Source of the DNA: an uncultured Psychrobacter sp.
GTDB taxonomy: Bacteria > Pseudomonadota > Gammaproteobacteria > Pseudomonadales > Moraxellaceae
Length of the DNA: 64,000 nucleotides
Direction: 5' to 3'
Assembly (NCBI GenBank): GCA_947501045.1
Contig: CANMUI010000011.1
Location: 10,599-74,598, forward strand
This document shows positions 9,975 to 19,060 of this stretch, piece by piece (position 1 is the first letter of the stretch; each line of letters opens with the position of its first letter). The notes beneath the pieces were generated by a model. That model had not been told where the DNA came from, did not search any database, and saw only the letters and a list, made by a program, of their open reading frames with translations. A program made the position numbers and the translations under genes.

Positions 9975-10904
9975 ATGCTTAGTTTTTTAACGACTACTTA
10001 TGAACAGATAACTTATAAAAAAACAAAGCCCGTATACAAAAAGCCGCTACATAGTATGCTGTCGGCACTAACCATTGTAATGTTCTCACAGCCTGTATCA
10101 GCAGTAACAGACACTCATAATAGTAAGCCTGCACCAAAAACTGCTACTAGCCAAGTTGGGTATTGTTATAGCGAAGATAGAAACCAGTATTCTTTCTCAA
10201 AGCAAAACAGCGAAGATCAGCATACTATCGATTGTATGCAAACCCAGCTCAGCTTTTATCAACAAAAAGATTTGAGCGCGCGCCAACAGTATTTTGCTGA
10301 CAAAGCTCAAGCTTGGCTTGATTACGCTGCTTATGAAGATAGCATCGGTAGTAAAACGGCGGCTAGTAGTCATGCCTTAGCCGTCAGCAGCATGATCTTA
10401 CAAGCGCTACAAACTAATAATGAGCAGTCTTTAAGTCTAGTGACTGATATTCCAACATTTTCTGCTTTGATGCGTCCTGATCTATGGGCGATAATCAGTG
10501 GTATGAAACACAGTGCCCTAAAAGACGATAACGGTGTTATCACTGCACCATATGAGCTGGCTTTTAGTGAAGTAGCTTTGATTCGAGCAGCAGCTGATCA
10601 GTGCCAATATGGTGTACGTCAGTCTGGCACTCATTTTCGTATGGCAGAGCGCTGGTTGGAACAAGCACGTGAGGCTTATGTAAATGCTCATGATGATCAA
10701 ACCAACATGGCTCTTGAGAACTTAGTTGTTGATTATTATCAACAGTACGCACCACTTGATCCCCAAGATGATACTTGCCGTGGTCAATCACTAGCCTCTA
10801 TCACTCAAACCCCTACTAGCGAAAGTAAAAATAGTGCCCCTTTTACCTCAACTATCACCATACCGACGTTAGTATCGACTGCTACTTATCGTACTGTTTA
10901 CTAA
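9975..10904 (+). CDS. Secreted protein of unknown family in the surface locus
   Basis: 309 residues. The start at 9975 has AAGG 8 bases upstream and gives a long basic N-terminal region before a hydrophobic core (MLSALTIVMFSQPVSA, residues 28-43) that looks like a signal peptide. Met28 is an alternative start. The mature part is mostly helical by composition, with a stretch around QQYFADKAQAWLDYAAYEDS (residues about 100-119) and another around AERWLEQAREAY, and it carries four Cys residues (in GYCYSED, TIDCMQT, ADQCQYG and DDTCRGQ) that could form two disulfides. I do not recognise the family. It lies 32 bases after the barrel gene on the same strand, so it is probably co-transcribed and may act in the periplasm as an assembly factor or stalk-binding partner. 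That role is inference from position only. Confidence 0.65.
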   Translation: MLSFLTTTYEQITYKKTKPVYKKPLHSMLSALTIVMFSQPVSAVTDTHNSKPAPKTATSQVGYCYSEDRNQYSFSKQNSEDQHTIDCMQTQLSFYQQKDLSARQQYFADKAQAWLDYAAYEDSIGSKTAASSHALAVSSMILQALQTNNEQSLSLVTDIPTFSALMRPDLWAIISGMKHSALKDDNGVITAPYELAFSEVALIRAAADQCQYGVRQSGTHFRMAERWLEQAREAYVNAHDDQTNMALENLVVDYYQQYAPLDPQDDTCRGQSLASITQTPTSESKNSAPFTSTITIPTLVSTATYRTVY

Positions 10905-10922
10905 ACCATCAGTTAAACAAGC

Positions 10923-10948
10923 ACAAAAAAGCTGACATTGCGCCAGCT
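10923..10948 (-). terminator. Intrinsic terminator for the TetR gene
   Basis: Read on the minus strand, AGCTGGC and GTCAGCT form a 7-bp stem with one G-U pair around a 5-nt loop, followed by TTTTTTG. It lies about 60 bases past the stop of the gene at 11007-11699. Confidence 0.6.
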
Positions 10949-11006
10949 CCTTATATCACTATAATAAATCGTCATCTTATTAAGTACTATCTTACTTTGC
11001 TAACGT

Positions 11007-11699
11007 TTAACGATCTTTGCGTGGTAGCTTCTCTGGTAGATAGCAGCGCAAATAAGCGATAGAAGCCGTAGTCGCCTCTTGCAAATAGTTATCAGTAATA
11101 CCCTGATGACGACGATAAGATAAGGTAAATATACCGTTAATAATACTATAAGTTACCAGCAAGACGTCTTGAATATCTTCAAATTTTGGCATCTCATAGC
11201 GCTCTGACAAGCGCTTATAGACCAGCTCAACCACTTGATGATCCATATCTTCACCAAAGCCATCACCTTCAAAATCTGGAGTATTGGTATCATAAATTAG
11301 TTTAGCTTTGGTTTGGTCATCATGAAAGATATTCACACAGCGCTGAATAAGCGCCGTTAAATAACCTTGCCATCTGTCATAGTTGTCCGTCTCAACCGTC
11401 TCTAGTATCTCTAATATCTCTATAGCGTTCAAAAAACGCAGTGCCAAAAATATGGCTTCGATATTAGGAAAAAAGTGATAAGCAGAAGCTCTTGGAATAC
11501 CCGCCTCTTCACATACAGCTGCTAGAGTAATGTCGTTAACCGATTGCGTTTCGCTCAACTTTTTAGCGCCCATCAATAATTTTTGACGGCGTACGCGACC
11601 TTGTTGGCTGGTAAACTTAAACTTGTTCGGTACCAGCTTTTTTGCCAATTCAGAATCAACTAGTATGTCTTCTATCTTATCGTCTTTATGATCACTCAT
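11007..11699 (-). CDS. TetR-family transcriptional regulator
   Basis: 230 residues. An N-terminal helix-turn-helix region lies at about residues 32-78: RQKLLMGAKKLSETQSVNDI leads into TLAAVCEEAGIPRASAYHFF, the classic TetR recognition helix pattern (G-hydrophobic-x-x-x-S/A-x-Y-x-x-F). The rest is an all-helical ligand and dimer domain with no further signature. AAGAGG lies 7 bases before the ATG. The extra ~25 acidic residues before the DNA-binding domain are unremarkable. Neighbours are the surface locus (convergent) and an EEP phosphohydrolase gene 218 bases upstream on the same strand. TetR proteins commonly repress themselves and a neighbour, but the target and ligand cannot be read from the sequence. 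Confidence 0.88.
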   Translation of the reverse strand: MSDHKDDKIEDILVDSELAKKLVPNKFKFTSQQGRVRRQKLLMGAKKLSETQSVNDITLAAVCEEAGIPRASAYHFFPNIEAIFLALRFLNAIEILEILETVETDNYDRWQGYLTALIQRCVNIFHDDQTKAKLIYDTNTPDFEGDGFGEDMDHQVVELVYKRLSERYEMPKFEDIQDVLLVTYSIINGIFTLSYRRHQGITDNYLQEATTASIAYLRCYLPEKLPRKDR

Positions 11700-11917
11700 T
11701 GTATACCTCTTAGTGTTACGCCCTATTATGTATGGATAATAATTTTCATGGGACTATTTTAGCATTAAATTGGTCTACTCTTGACAGCTTATCAGAAATA
11801 TTAACACAACCGAATTTAAAGACTCATCATAAACACTTGTATGCTATCAAGCAAGAGCCAAGGAAGGATTAAAACGATAATGTACTAGCTATTACTACCT
11901 ATGTAACGTAATCGTAA

Positions 11918-12946
11918 CTAAGTGTAAATTTTCATCTTAGCTCTGATAATACCATGATCAATCACTCTATCAGTATAGTCCCACTTTAAATGATCATTGA
12001 AGTAATCTACTCGCTCAACATGACCAAGCGCAAACTTACTATCAGGTAAAAACTCTTCTGAGACGAACAACTGATCAATAACCTCAGGCATACCTTGGTA
12101 AATATGCGTATAGGCGACATCTTTCATCCAACCATAACGCGCTTGAATACGAGCTGCGTCGAACAATGCTACATCACGCATGCTTTTGTCATAATTCACC
12201 TCACCAGTCTCAGTCATAAGCTGTGTGGTTACACTACCGGTAACATCATTCATGTCACCTAGTAAAATTAGGGGCTCGCGAGTATGCTGCAAGCGCTCAA
12301 TAATAGACATACGTATTGACGCCGCCTCTGATGCGCGCATGCACAAACTACGTAGCTTAGCGCGAATACGAATATTAGGATCGTCCATATCTTCTAATAA
12401 GTTGCCCGCCTCATCACGTAAGAAAAATGCACGTTTGCTTTTGAGATGAGCGGTAATGATAGTTATTGGTTGTCCATAAGCATCCACACGTAGCAGTAAA
12501 GGTGGACGATTGAACTGATGATAAGGCCCTACATCCGGAACATCAATGATCGCTTCAGCTCCAATATCTTTTAATAATGTCGTCTCTAGGGGAGCGAAAC
12601 GACTGATAAACCCAACAGCAGGTGTTTTTTGAGCACCATGTCCTTGAGTGTAAGGACTATCGTGATCATTACTAGCCAGTGGAATAATGGCTTGCTCCGG
12701 CGCAAAACCTAGTGCCACGGCTAAAGCCTTAAGCGCGTCACTATCCCATACCTCTTGCACTGCAATAATATCAGCATGGGCTTTGGCTAATAGTTCGGTA
12801 ATTCCAAGCAGTTTATGCTGATATTCTTTCTTAGTATAAGCTGGTGCGTTTTCATAATAAATCCGGTTAGGATTGGCGAAATTTAATAAATTAGCAGTAG
12901 CTATATAAAACTGCTTTGACTTGTCGACGTTGTTTTGATGATTCAT
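11918..12946 (-). CDS. Endonuclease/exonuclease/phosphatase family protein
   Basis: 342 residues with the EEP fold signatures in order: an N-terminal ATANLLNFANP strand with the metal-site Asn, IIAVQEVWD carrying the metal-binding Glu (about residues 60-68), ITAHLKSKR with a catalytic His, LLLGDMND-type motif ILLGDMNDV with the Asp-Asn pair, and a C-terminal VIDHGIIRA with the Asp-His pair. No signal peptide is present, so it should act in the cytoplasm. The family includes exonuclease III, sphingomyelinases and inositol phosphatases. This member has an insertion around the DDP loop and cannot be assigned a substrate. It is a single gene between the TetR gene and a glycine-zipper protein gene, each with its own spacing. 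Confidence 0.85.
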   Translation of the reverse strand: MNHQNNVDKSKQFYIATANLLNFANPNRIYYENAPAYTKKEYQHKLLGITELLAKAHADIIAVQEVWDSDALKALAVALGFAPEQAIIPLASNDHDSPYTQGHGAQKTPAVGFISRFAPLETTLLKDIGAEAIIDVPDVGPYHQFNRPPLLLRVDAYGQPITIITAHLKSKRAFFLRDEAGNLLEDMDDPNIRIRAKLRSLCMRASEAASIRMSIIERLQHTREPLILLGDMNDVTGSVTTQLMTETGEVNYDKSMRDVALFDAARIQARYGWMKDVAYTHIYQGMPEVIDQLFVSEEFLPDSKFALGHVERVDYFNDHLKWDYTDRVIDHGIIRAKMKIYT

Positions 12947-13253
12947 GGTTTACCTAATGTTGTTATATTGTTGTTTTTATAGTGTAGCTCAAATTTGTAT
13001 GACTCAAATGTTCTGTAGCACTACTTTGTTTTAATTTAGGTTCATTTCTCGATAGAAAGTCAATAAAAAAGCCCTCAGATATAACTCTGAAGGCTTTAAC
13101 ATAGCATAGATTACAGTTATGAATACTATTGATCAGCTATAATTTATTAAGTTTACAGCTTGCTTGGCATAAGCGCATTTTTGTAATTATTTTCTATAAA
13201 CTTTTATAACTAATGCTTAATAAATACTCAAAACAATCAATAGCAACTATTAA
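12947..13253. other. Intergenic region with terminator
   Basis: This 307-bp spacer holds the terminator of the downstream-facing glycine-zipper gene at 13063-13097 and, next to 12946, the upstream region of the EEP gene. I see no further gene or repeat. Confidence 0.5.
13063..13097 (-). terminator. Intrinsic terminator for the glycine-zipper gene
   Basis: Read on the minus strand, AAAGCC(T)TCAGA and TCTGA(G)GGCTTT pair with one mismatch around a 6-nt loop and are followed by TTTTATTG. The other strand has a shorter T-run, so termination is mainly leftward. Confidence 0.75.
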
Positions 13254-14027
13254 TTATCTAGAAACGCGGTTCCAAGCGTCACGTGATGCAAGACGGGCAT
13301 CATCCCAAGCCAAACGTGACTCACCCTTTACCTCTTCCCATGAGCGGCGCAGATCTTCTTCATGATCTTCAAAACGTGCGTCTGCTGGATAGCGCCCGCG
13401 GTTGGCATAACCTACTGCATAGGCAGGATGCAAATCACGGTCAAAGTCGTGACCTTCTCTGTAATAATCGACATTGGCATGTTCAGCGCGCCAGTAAGCT
13501 TCTTCGTGGGTTGGATTGATAGCTTCAGCTGAGGCATGACCTGCACCACCGCCAGCTACTGCACCAATCGCACCGCCAATTAGAGTACCTAGTGGACCTG
13601 CCATTGAACCAATAGCTGCACCCGCTACTGCACCACCTACGCCGCCAACACCAGTACCAACAGGATGCGAACCTGGCTCACCAGTAATCATATCAGCATT
13701 TAGATCGTCTTTGGTCGCATCCGACATATTTTTGACTTCATGGCGATCAATATTATCATGATCTCTAACTACTCTGTCATCGCGTACATTGTCACGATCA
13801 GTCATCGTTGCATCGCGTGTGGCTCTTACATGCGTGGTATCATCAGCACCCGCTTCCCGGCGAGCATTATCATCTATTATGCGTGTTTTATCACCGACTT
13901 CGAGATAATCAGGATCACGTGCCATATGCTCTTCAGCTATGCGATCGTTTTCATCTATCACACGTTTATCAATAACGCGCTCATCTAAACGGTCATTTTT
14001 ATTTATATCATTGTCTCGGTTATTCAT
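13254..14027 (-). CDS. Glycine-zipper protein, putative stress protein
   Basis: 257 residues in three parts. Residues 1 to about 115 are extremely hydrophilic (Asp, Arg, Asn, Glu) and likely disordered. Residues about 118-165 form a Gly/Ala-rich zipper (GVGGAVAGAAIGSMAGPLG then IGGAIGAVAGGGAG) that can insert in or pack against membranes. The C-terminal part (about 170-257) has HEEAYWRAEH, YAVGYANRGRY and a closing pattern SRLAWDDARLASRDAWNRV, found in a widespread proteobacterial family of uncharacterised small proteins. No signal peptide is seen. TAAGGA precedes the ATG. The role is unknown; similar proteins are often linked to general or osmotic stress, which is only a guess here. It is monocistronic, with its own terminator. 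Confidence 0.75.
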   Translation of the reverse strand: MNNRDNDINKNDRLDERVIDKRVIDENDRIAEEHMARDPDYLEVGDKTRIIDDNARREAGADDTTHVRATRDATMTDRDNVRDDRVVRDHDNIDRHEVKNMSDATKDDLNADMITGEPGSHPVGTGVGGVGGAVAGAAIGSMAGPLGTLIGGAIGAVAGGGAGHASAEAINPTHEEAYWRAEHANVDYYREGHDFDRDLHPAYAVGYANRGRYPADARFEDHEEDLRRSWEEVKGESRLAWDDARLASRDAWNRVSR

Positions 14028-14355
14028 AATACTATCCTTAAATTATTTATCATATATTTATTAGTTGTTAGATACAGTGAACGCTAACTAACCCCTTTTA
14101 TAATCAATCGTCTTTATCCAACCGATTTATTTATAGTGTAGAGGACTATTGGTATCGACAATAGTCCGTTTATGTAAATTTTGTCGCCATCACGAACGTC
14201 TTACGTTACAACATGTATATCTTTCATAGTCGAACATATTTGCAATTTAGAGTATTTAATGTCCATATAACGACTATAGACTTTCGAAAGACAATTGTTT
14301 GAAAAATGGTTTTTATCGTATTAGTAATATACAGGAAAAACTTTAAATCCCATTT
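14028..14355. other. Intergenic region with a 9-bp dyad
   Basis: This 328-bp spacer lies between glpK and the glycine-zipper gene, both on the minus strand. It contains GGACTATTG (14143-14151) and CAATAGTCC (14159-14167), a perfect dyad with a 7-nt centre and no T-run, and the self-complementary decamer CTTTCGAAAG at 14281-14290. No obvious terminator for glpK was found. Confidence 0.5.
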
Positions 14356-15918
14356 TTAGATATCTACAAGCGCTCTAGTTATCGTCTGTTGCCATTTTTC
14401 TAAGTGCTCTTCGCGTCTATCATCTGATAGGCTGGGCTCAAAGATATGATCTCCTTGCCATGATTCTTCTATAATACTCTCATCATACAATCCACTTTTC
14501 AAACCAGCTAGCAGTGCTGAGCCTTTGGCAGTAATCTCAGTATCTTTAGGTCGCAATACTGGTACGCCAAGTAGATCGGCTTGAAACTGCATAAGCAAGT
14601 CATTATTAGCAGCACCGCCATCAACCCGCAGCTCTGTAAGCGGATACGGACTGTCTTTTTGCATGGCAATTAAGACGTCATAAGTCTGAAAAGCAATAGA
14701 CTCCAAAGCAGCGCGGGCTATATGGGCTTTGGTTGTACCGCGGCTCATACCAACAATGCTAGCATTAATATCAGAGCGCCAGTGCGGAGCGCCAAGGCCT
14801 GTAAACGCAGGTAGCAGCACTACCTCTTCGCTACTCTCTACCTGCCGCGCTAGATCTTCAATATCACAGCTTTGCTTGATCATGCCAAGATTGTCACGCA
14901 GCCACTGCACGATAGCACCTGCCATAAATACACTACCTTCAAGTGCGTAAGTCATCTCCTTTTTAGGTGGTTGTAACATACGTTTGCCAGACTGCACGAT
15001 CTGACCTATAGACAAATTATCTATGCGTTTTATCGATGCGCTGCGCTGCCAAGCTATCGTAGTTAGCAGCTGATGTTCACTAAGCTTCGCATCTTGTCCA
15101 ATATTCATCAGCATAAAACAACCTGTGCCGTAGGTATTTTTAGCCATACCAGCTTTCATACAGCCTTGACCAAAAAGTGCAGCTTGCTGATCGCCTAATA
15201 CGGCATGGATAGGTATTTGCTTAGCAAATAAGCCTTTTTTGGTTCTGCCGAAGTCGCCATCAGAGGGTAACACTTTGGGCAGTATCGCCATTGGGATATC
15301 AAAGCGCGCGCAAAGTGTCTCTGACCACTCTAATTTGTGAATATCATACAATAGAGTACGTGAAGCATTAGTGACATCAATGACATGCTCACCGCCCGTC
15401 AGCTGATAAATTAGCCAGCTATCAACAGTGCCTACTGCTATCTGACCGCTGCTAATACGAGCTTTGATATTAGGATTATGCTTAAGCAGCCAAGCAATTT
15501 TGCTGGCACTAAAATAAGGATCTAAACGCAGTCCTGTAATTTGCTGTACTTGCTGCGCTATAGTTTGATTAGCCGCCAGCTCATTACAGTAGCTCGCTGT
15601 GCGCCGATCTTGCCAAATAATAGCAGGCGCTAGCGCTTGACCTGTTTGTTTGTCCCACAGCACAATAGATTCGCGCTGATTAGTGATAGCGATGCTAGTA
15701 ACGTCGGTGGCGAGCAGTCCTGCTCGATTGATGACATCATGGGCACAGCTGATTTGAGTTTGCCAGATTTGGCGCGCATCTTGTTCTACGTAACTCGCTT
15801 TTGGTGTTTGCAGCTTAGTTGGTTTTTGTACGGTTTTGATAGGCCGCGCTTGATCGTCGTATAAGATAGCTCGACTTGAGGTGGTACCTTGATCCAAGGC
15901 TAGTATATATCCTGCCAT
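14356..15918 (-). CDS. glpK: Glycerol kinase
   Basis: This 520-residue FGGY-family kinase phosphorylates glycerol to sn-glycerol 3-phosphate with ATP in the cytoplasm. The ATP/phosphate loop DQGTTSS is at residues 9-15. QRE and WQDRRT follow at about 81-83 and 102-107, as in GlpK glycerol-site segments. LGDQQAALFGQ at 241-251 and NTYGTGCF at 261-268 are the FGGY phosphate-binding signatures. A VDGGAANND motif lies in the C-terminal domain. Length matches the family (about 500). AAGGATT precedes the ATG. No glycerol facilitator (glpF) or glycerol-3-phosphate dehydrogenase gene is adjacent, so the pathway partners must be elsewhere. The gene is divergent from the efflux-like cluster at 16197. 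Confidence 0.95.
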   Translation of the reverse strand: MAGYILALDQGTTSSRAILYDDQARPIKTVQKPTKLQTPKASYVEQDARQIWQTQISCAHDVINRAGLLATDVTSIAITNQRESIVLWDKQTGQALAPAIIWQDRRTASYCNELAANQTIAQQVQQITGLRLDPYFSASKIAWLLKHNPNIKARISSGQIAVGTVDSWLIYQLTGGEHVIDVTNASRTLLYDIHKLEWSETLCARFDIPMAILPKVLPSDGDFGRTKKGLFAKQIPIHAVLGDQQAALFGQGCMKAGMAKNTYGTGCFMLMNIGQDAKLSEHQLLTTIAWQRSASIKRIDNLSIGQIVQSGKRMLQPPKKEMTYALEGSVFMAGAIVQWLRDNLGMIKQSCDIEDLARQVESSEEVVLLPAFTGLGAPHWRSDINASIVGMSRGTTKAHIARAALESIAFQTYDVLIAMQKDSPYPLTELRVDGGAANNDLLMQFQADLLGVPVLRPKDTEITAKGSALLAGLKSGLYDESIIEESWQGDHIFEPSLSDDRREEHLEKWQQTITRALVDI

Positions 15919-16196
15919 ATTTAATCCTTGATATGCCCTATGTAACGTCTTAGTATTTGCGTTATTTATTAAACCGTCTATAGCTCACACTCTATTTATA
16001 AATAAAGCATACCTTATTTTTGTTATAAAAATAAAACTATAAGCTATGCTAAAAGTTATGCCACTGCTTTTGCAAACTGACTGGCTAATCTATAGTAGAT
16101 GCATAATGACTATTGACCGGTTACGATTAGCGCTCTACAGTGTAGCCTCTATGGTGAGTACTTCCTTTTATCTTCCGATTCGTGGTTTATTTTCTT

Positions 16197-17924
16197 ATGA
16201 AACTTGCTCTCTCGTCTTTGACTAGTGCTGTTGCTATTATCATAGCTTCCTCGAATGCCTTAGCGAGCAGTACTGATATCAATCATGATAATCAATTTGC
16301 AAATAATACGCTAACTCCCGTCGCTATTACGCCTATTGAAAATACGCAAGCCAAACCGCTTAATCCTAGCGCCAATAGGACTGCTGCTATAAATAACAAT
16401 AGGCCAGTCGTATCCGCTGTTAGCTTGCCTGAATCTGCTTTGACCCATTCTACTTTAACCCAACCAATAAGCAGCTCTAACTTAGATACCCTTATTGATC
16501 CTATCACTCACAAAAGTATCGATAACAGTTACCCGTTGGAAGTTTCTAGCTTTTTAAGTCTTGAACAGGCACAAGATATTCTATTACAAGTGTCCCCAAA
16601 ATTGGCAGCCAATCAAGCAGCTATTGCCGCCAGCGAGTATCAAACCGACGCGCTTGCAACGATAGACAATCCTTTTGTGTTTGCACAAGCCTCAGCAAGT
16701 ACTTATCAAATACAAGAAGATATTGATCTATCGTCACTAAGAAACGAGATTATTACTGGTGTCAATAATGCTGGTTCTGATAGTGGAGATTTGACGCCCC
16801 CTGTGCCTCCCGTCGCGCCGCTACCTAATTTTGGTGAGATGATTGGCGAGCGTATTCCTGACTCTTATGATTTTAAGCGCTCAGGTTCAAGGACAGGCGC
16901 AGGCTTGGGTGTGGTCTGGCCAATTTATACTGCTGGGCGCACAACAGCATTAACGGGCGCCTCAAAAGCCCGTACTCAAGAGGCGGTCGCAGATAGTATC
17001 TTAGATAAAAATAATCTTTATAATACCTTGACTGAGCGTTATTTTCAGGCGCAGTTGGCTATCATCGCCGCTTATCTGCGCGAAGACGCTTATAACACCT
17101 TACAGCAAGTCGATCATCAGGTAGAGCGGCTATTTGAAGAAGGGTTTGTCTCGCGTGTTGAGCGCCTAGAAGCTCAATCTGCCCTTGCTGATGCAAAGAG
17201 CGAATCTATCAAAGCCAACAATGATGCACGCCTAGCCATGATTGGATTGCAGCGCTTACTACGCACTGACTATCGCATCAAGCCCACCACACCGCTATTT
17301 GTCTCAAGCCAGCCTTTACCAGATATCGAGTACTTTCAGAACTTGGCACTGACTAATAATCCGGGCCTACAAAAGGTTGCAGCCAAACGCGCACAAGCTG
17401 AGCAGCTGCGCGATCTATCGGATACCGGTTATAAACCCACTGTTATGCTCTATGGTTATGGTCAAGTTGAAAAAGACCCAAGCTGGATTGCGGGGGTCTC
17501 TGCCAGCTGGAAGCTATGGGGCGGCTTGGATAAAAGCGCCTCTATCGCTTCGAGCAACGCCCAAATACGTCAAGCCGATCTCTCTGAGATTGAGGTCAGC
17601 GATAATTTATTGCTGCTCGTTGAGAAAAACTGGAACGATGTGAATAATGCGCAAGCGCGCTATCAGGCACTGCAAAGTAACGTTGACTTGGCAGCAGAAG
17701 TGTTGCGTCTGCGTCGTCTTGGGTTACAAGAAGGAGTGAATACTACCGTCGATGTGGTGCAGGCTCAGACGCAAGCGCTAAAAGCGCGCACCGAGCAAGC
17801 GCAAGCGGCAAATGATTATGTACAAGCACTAGCGGCTTTAATGGAGAGCTGCGGCACGCCACTTGCCTTTAATGCTTATCTTAATGCCGCTGATATCCGC
17901 CTACCAACTTTATACAAAGAATAA
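16197..17924 (+). CDS. TolC-family outer-membrane efflux protein
   Basis: 575 residues from the chosen ATG. The signal peptide (MKLALSSLTS then a hydrophobic core, cut near NALA) is followed by a Ser/Asn/Pro-rich linker of about 100 residues, longer than in most TolC proteins. The two OEP repeats follow: the first contains LEQAQDILLQ and GVVWPIYTAGRT, with long helical stretches around YFQAQLAIIAAYL; the second contains TNNPGLQKVAAKRAQAEQL, SASWKLWGG and a final helical VDVVQAQTQALKARTEQ. Residue composition and length fit a trimeric outer-membrane channel. A GTG at 16182 would add five residues; the ATG is preferred because it begins a normal signal peptide, though neither has a good Shine-Dalgarno. 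With the HlyD adaptor and ABC-2 permeases downstream it should form an export channel. Confidence 0.9.
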   Translation: MKLALSSLTSAVAIIIASSNALASSTDINHDNQFANNTLTPVAITPIENTQAKPLNPSANRTAAINNNRPVVSAVSLPESALTHSTLTQPISSSNLDTLIDPITHKSIDNSYPLEVSSFLSLEQAQDILLQVSPKLAANQAAIAASEYQTDALATIDNPFVFAQASASTYQIQEDIDLSSLRNEIITGVNNAGSDSGDLTPPVPPVAPLPNFGEMIGERIPDSYDFKRSGSRTGAGLGVVWPIYTAGRTTALTGASKARTQEAVADSILDKNNLYNTLTERYFQAQLAIIAAYLREDAYNTLQQVDHQVERLFEEGFVSRVERLEAQSALADAKSESIKANNDARLAMIGLQRLLRTDYRIKPTTPLFVSSQPLPDIEYFQNLALTNNPGLQKVAAKRAQAEQLRDLSDTGYKPTVMLYGYGQVEKDPSWIAGVSASWKLWGGLDKSASIASSNAQIRQADLSEIEVSDNLLLLVEKNWNDVNNAQARYQALQSNVDLAAEVLRLRRLGLQEGVNTTVDVVQAQTQALKARTEQAQAANDYVQALAALMESCGTPLAFNAYLNAADIRLPTLYKE

Positions 17925-18117
17925 TGGGGAAATTGTAAATCATTAACAAGTCATAAGTTATAGTCAAATATTTTGGTATAGACTCAATGGTTTGCAAAAA
18001 TTTAAATAACGCTAATCTTTAACAGTCTAATTACAAAGCTAAATACATAAATTATAACCATCATATCACCATTGTTAATTATTCTACTGCATTGTCGATA
18101 CTGGAGATGTCCATACT

Positions 18118-18981
18118 ATGAAAACCGAACAGAGCCAAAGAAAAAAATGGCAGCAACTGATCTTGCAAACTTGGCGCACAGCTAATAAGTCTAATGTTTG
18201 GGCGCACTGTGCCAGCGTAGGTTTTTTTGGTTTTCTATCTATCTTTCCAGTGATGGCCGTATTTGTACTGATTTACGGTCTCGTCTTTTCGCCTGCTGAG
18301 ATGCAAGAACAAATCTCAATCTTACGCCCATTTATACCTGCAAATGTGTATGATGTTCTCGATGGCCGCTTGAGTGAGCTGGTCTCTAATACCGCCTCAC
18401 GTCTTACTTTTAGTCTGCTTCTCTCAACGCTCTTAGCGCTTTATTCAGGCTCTAAGGGTATCAAATATTTGATTATTCTTGTAAACCTAGCTTTTCATAT
18501 TACCCAAGAGCGTAATTTTATACAAAGAACCATTCGAGCCATTGGTTTGACTTTTGGTGCCCTATTAGTTTTGATTATAGCAATCTCCTCTATTGCTGTT
18601 ATTCCTTTAGTCGCGAACTATTTTCCCTTCCCTCAAATAGCTAAAACCATTGCGCTTTGGAGCCGATGGCCTATATTGGCTGGTATTATATTTTTAAGCT
18701 TTTTAAGTATTTACCGTTTTGCGCCAAATCATGACCCTATGCCGCTAAAAAAACTCATGCCAGGAGCTGCCCTTGCCACCGTTTTATGGATTTTATTGTC
18801 TGTGCTGTTTTCGATTTATGTACAAAACTTTAATAACTATAGCGCTGAGTTTGGCGCGCTTTCAGCAGCGGTAGTCATTATGCTATGGCTTTATTATTCA
18901 GCATTTATCGTAGCCTTTGGGGCTATGTTTAATTTCGAAGCCATAGAGGCCTCCAAACCTTATGCTATTCGCGTGTACTAG
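18118..18981 (+). CDS. YihY/BrkB family inner-membrane protein
   Basis: 287 residues with about six hydrophobic segments, beginning with a segment around HCASVGFFGFLSIFPVMAVF and ending with AVVIMLWLYYSAFIVAFGAM. The first segment and the closing LYYSAFIVAFGA are the signature parts of the YihY/BrkB family, some members of which were once mislabelled ribonuclease BN. The family's function is not established; transport of small molecules or envelope roles have been suggested. It is interposed between a TolC gene and an HlyD gene, with spacers of 193 and 79 bases. That makes cotranscription possible but not certain. GGAG lies about 12 bases upstream of the ATG. Confidence 0.88.
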   Translation: MKTEQSQRKKWQQLILQTWRTANKSNVWAHCASVGFFGFLSIFPVMAVFVLIYGLVFSPAEMQEQISILRPFIPANVYDVLDGRLSELVSNTASRLTFSLLLSTLLALYSGSKGIKYLIILVNLAFHITQERNFIQRTIRAIGLTFGALLVLIIAISSIAVIPLVANYFPFPQIAKTIALWSRWPILAGIIFLSFLSIYRFAPNHDPMPLKKLMPGAALATVLWILLSVLFSIYVQNFNNYSAEFGALSAAVVIMLWLYYSAFIVAFGAMFNFEAIEASKPYAIRVY

Positions 18982-19060
18982 TAGAACATATTAAACAATC
19001 CTTTTACTTTTGTAATAAACGCTTTATTTTCAATCCTACTGTTTTAGGAATATTACTTTC

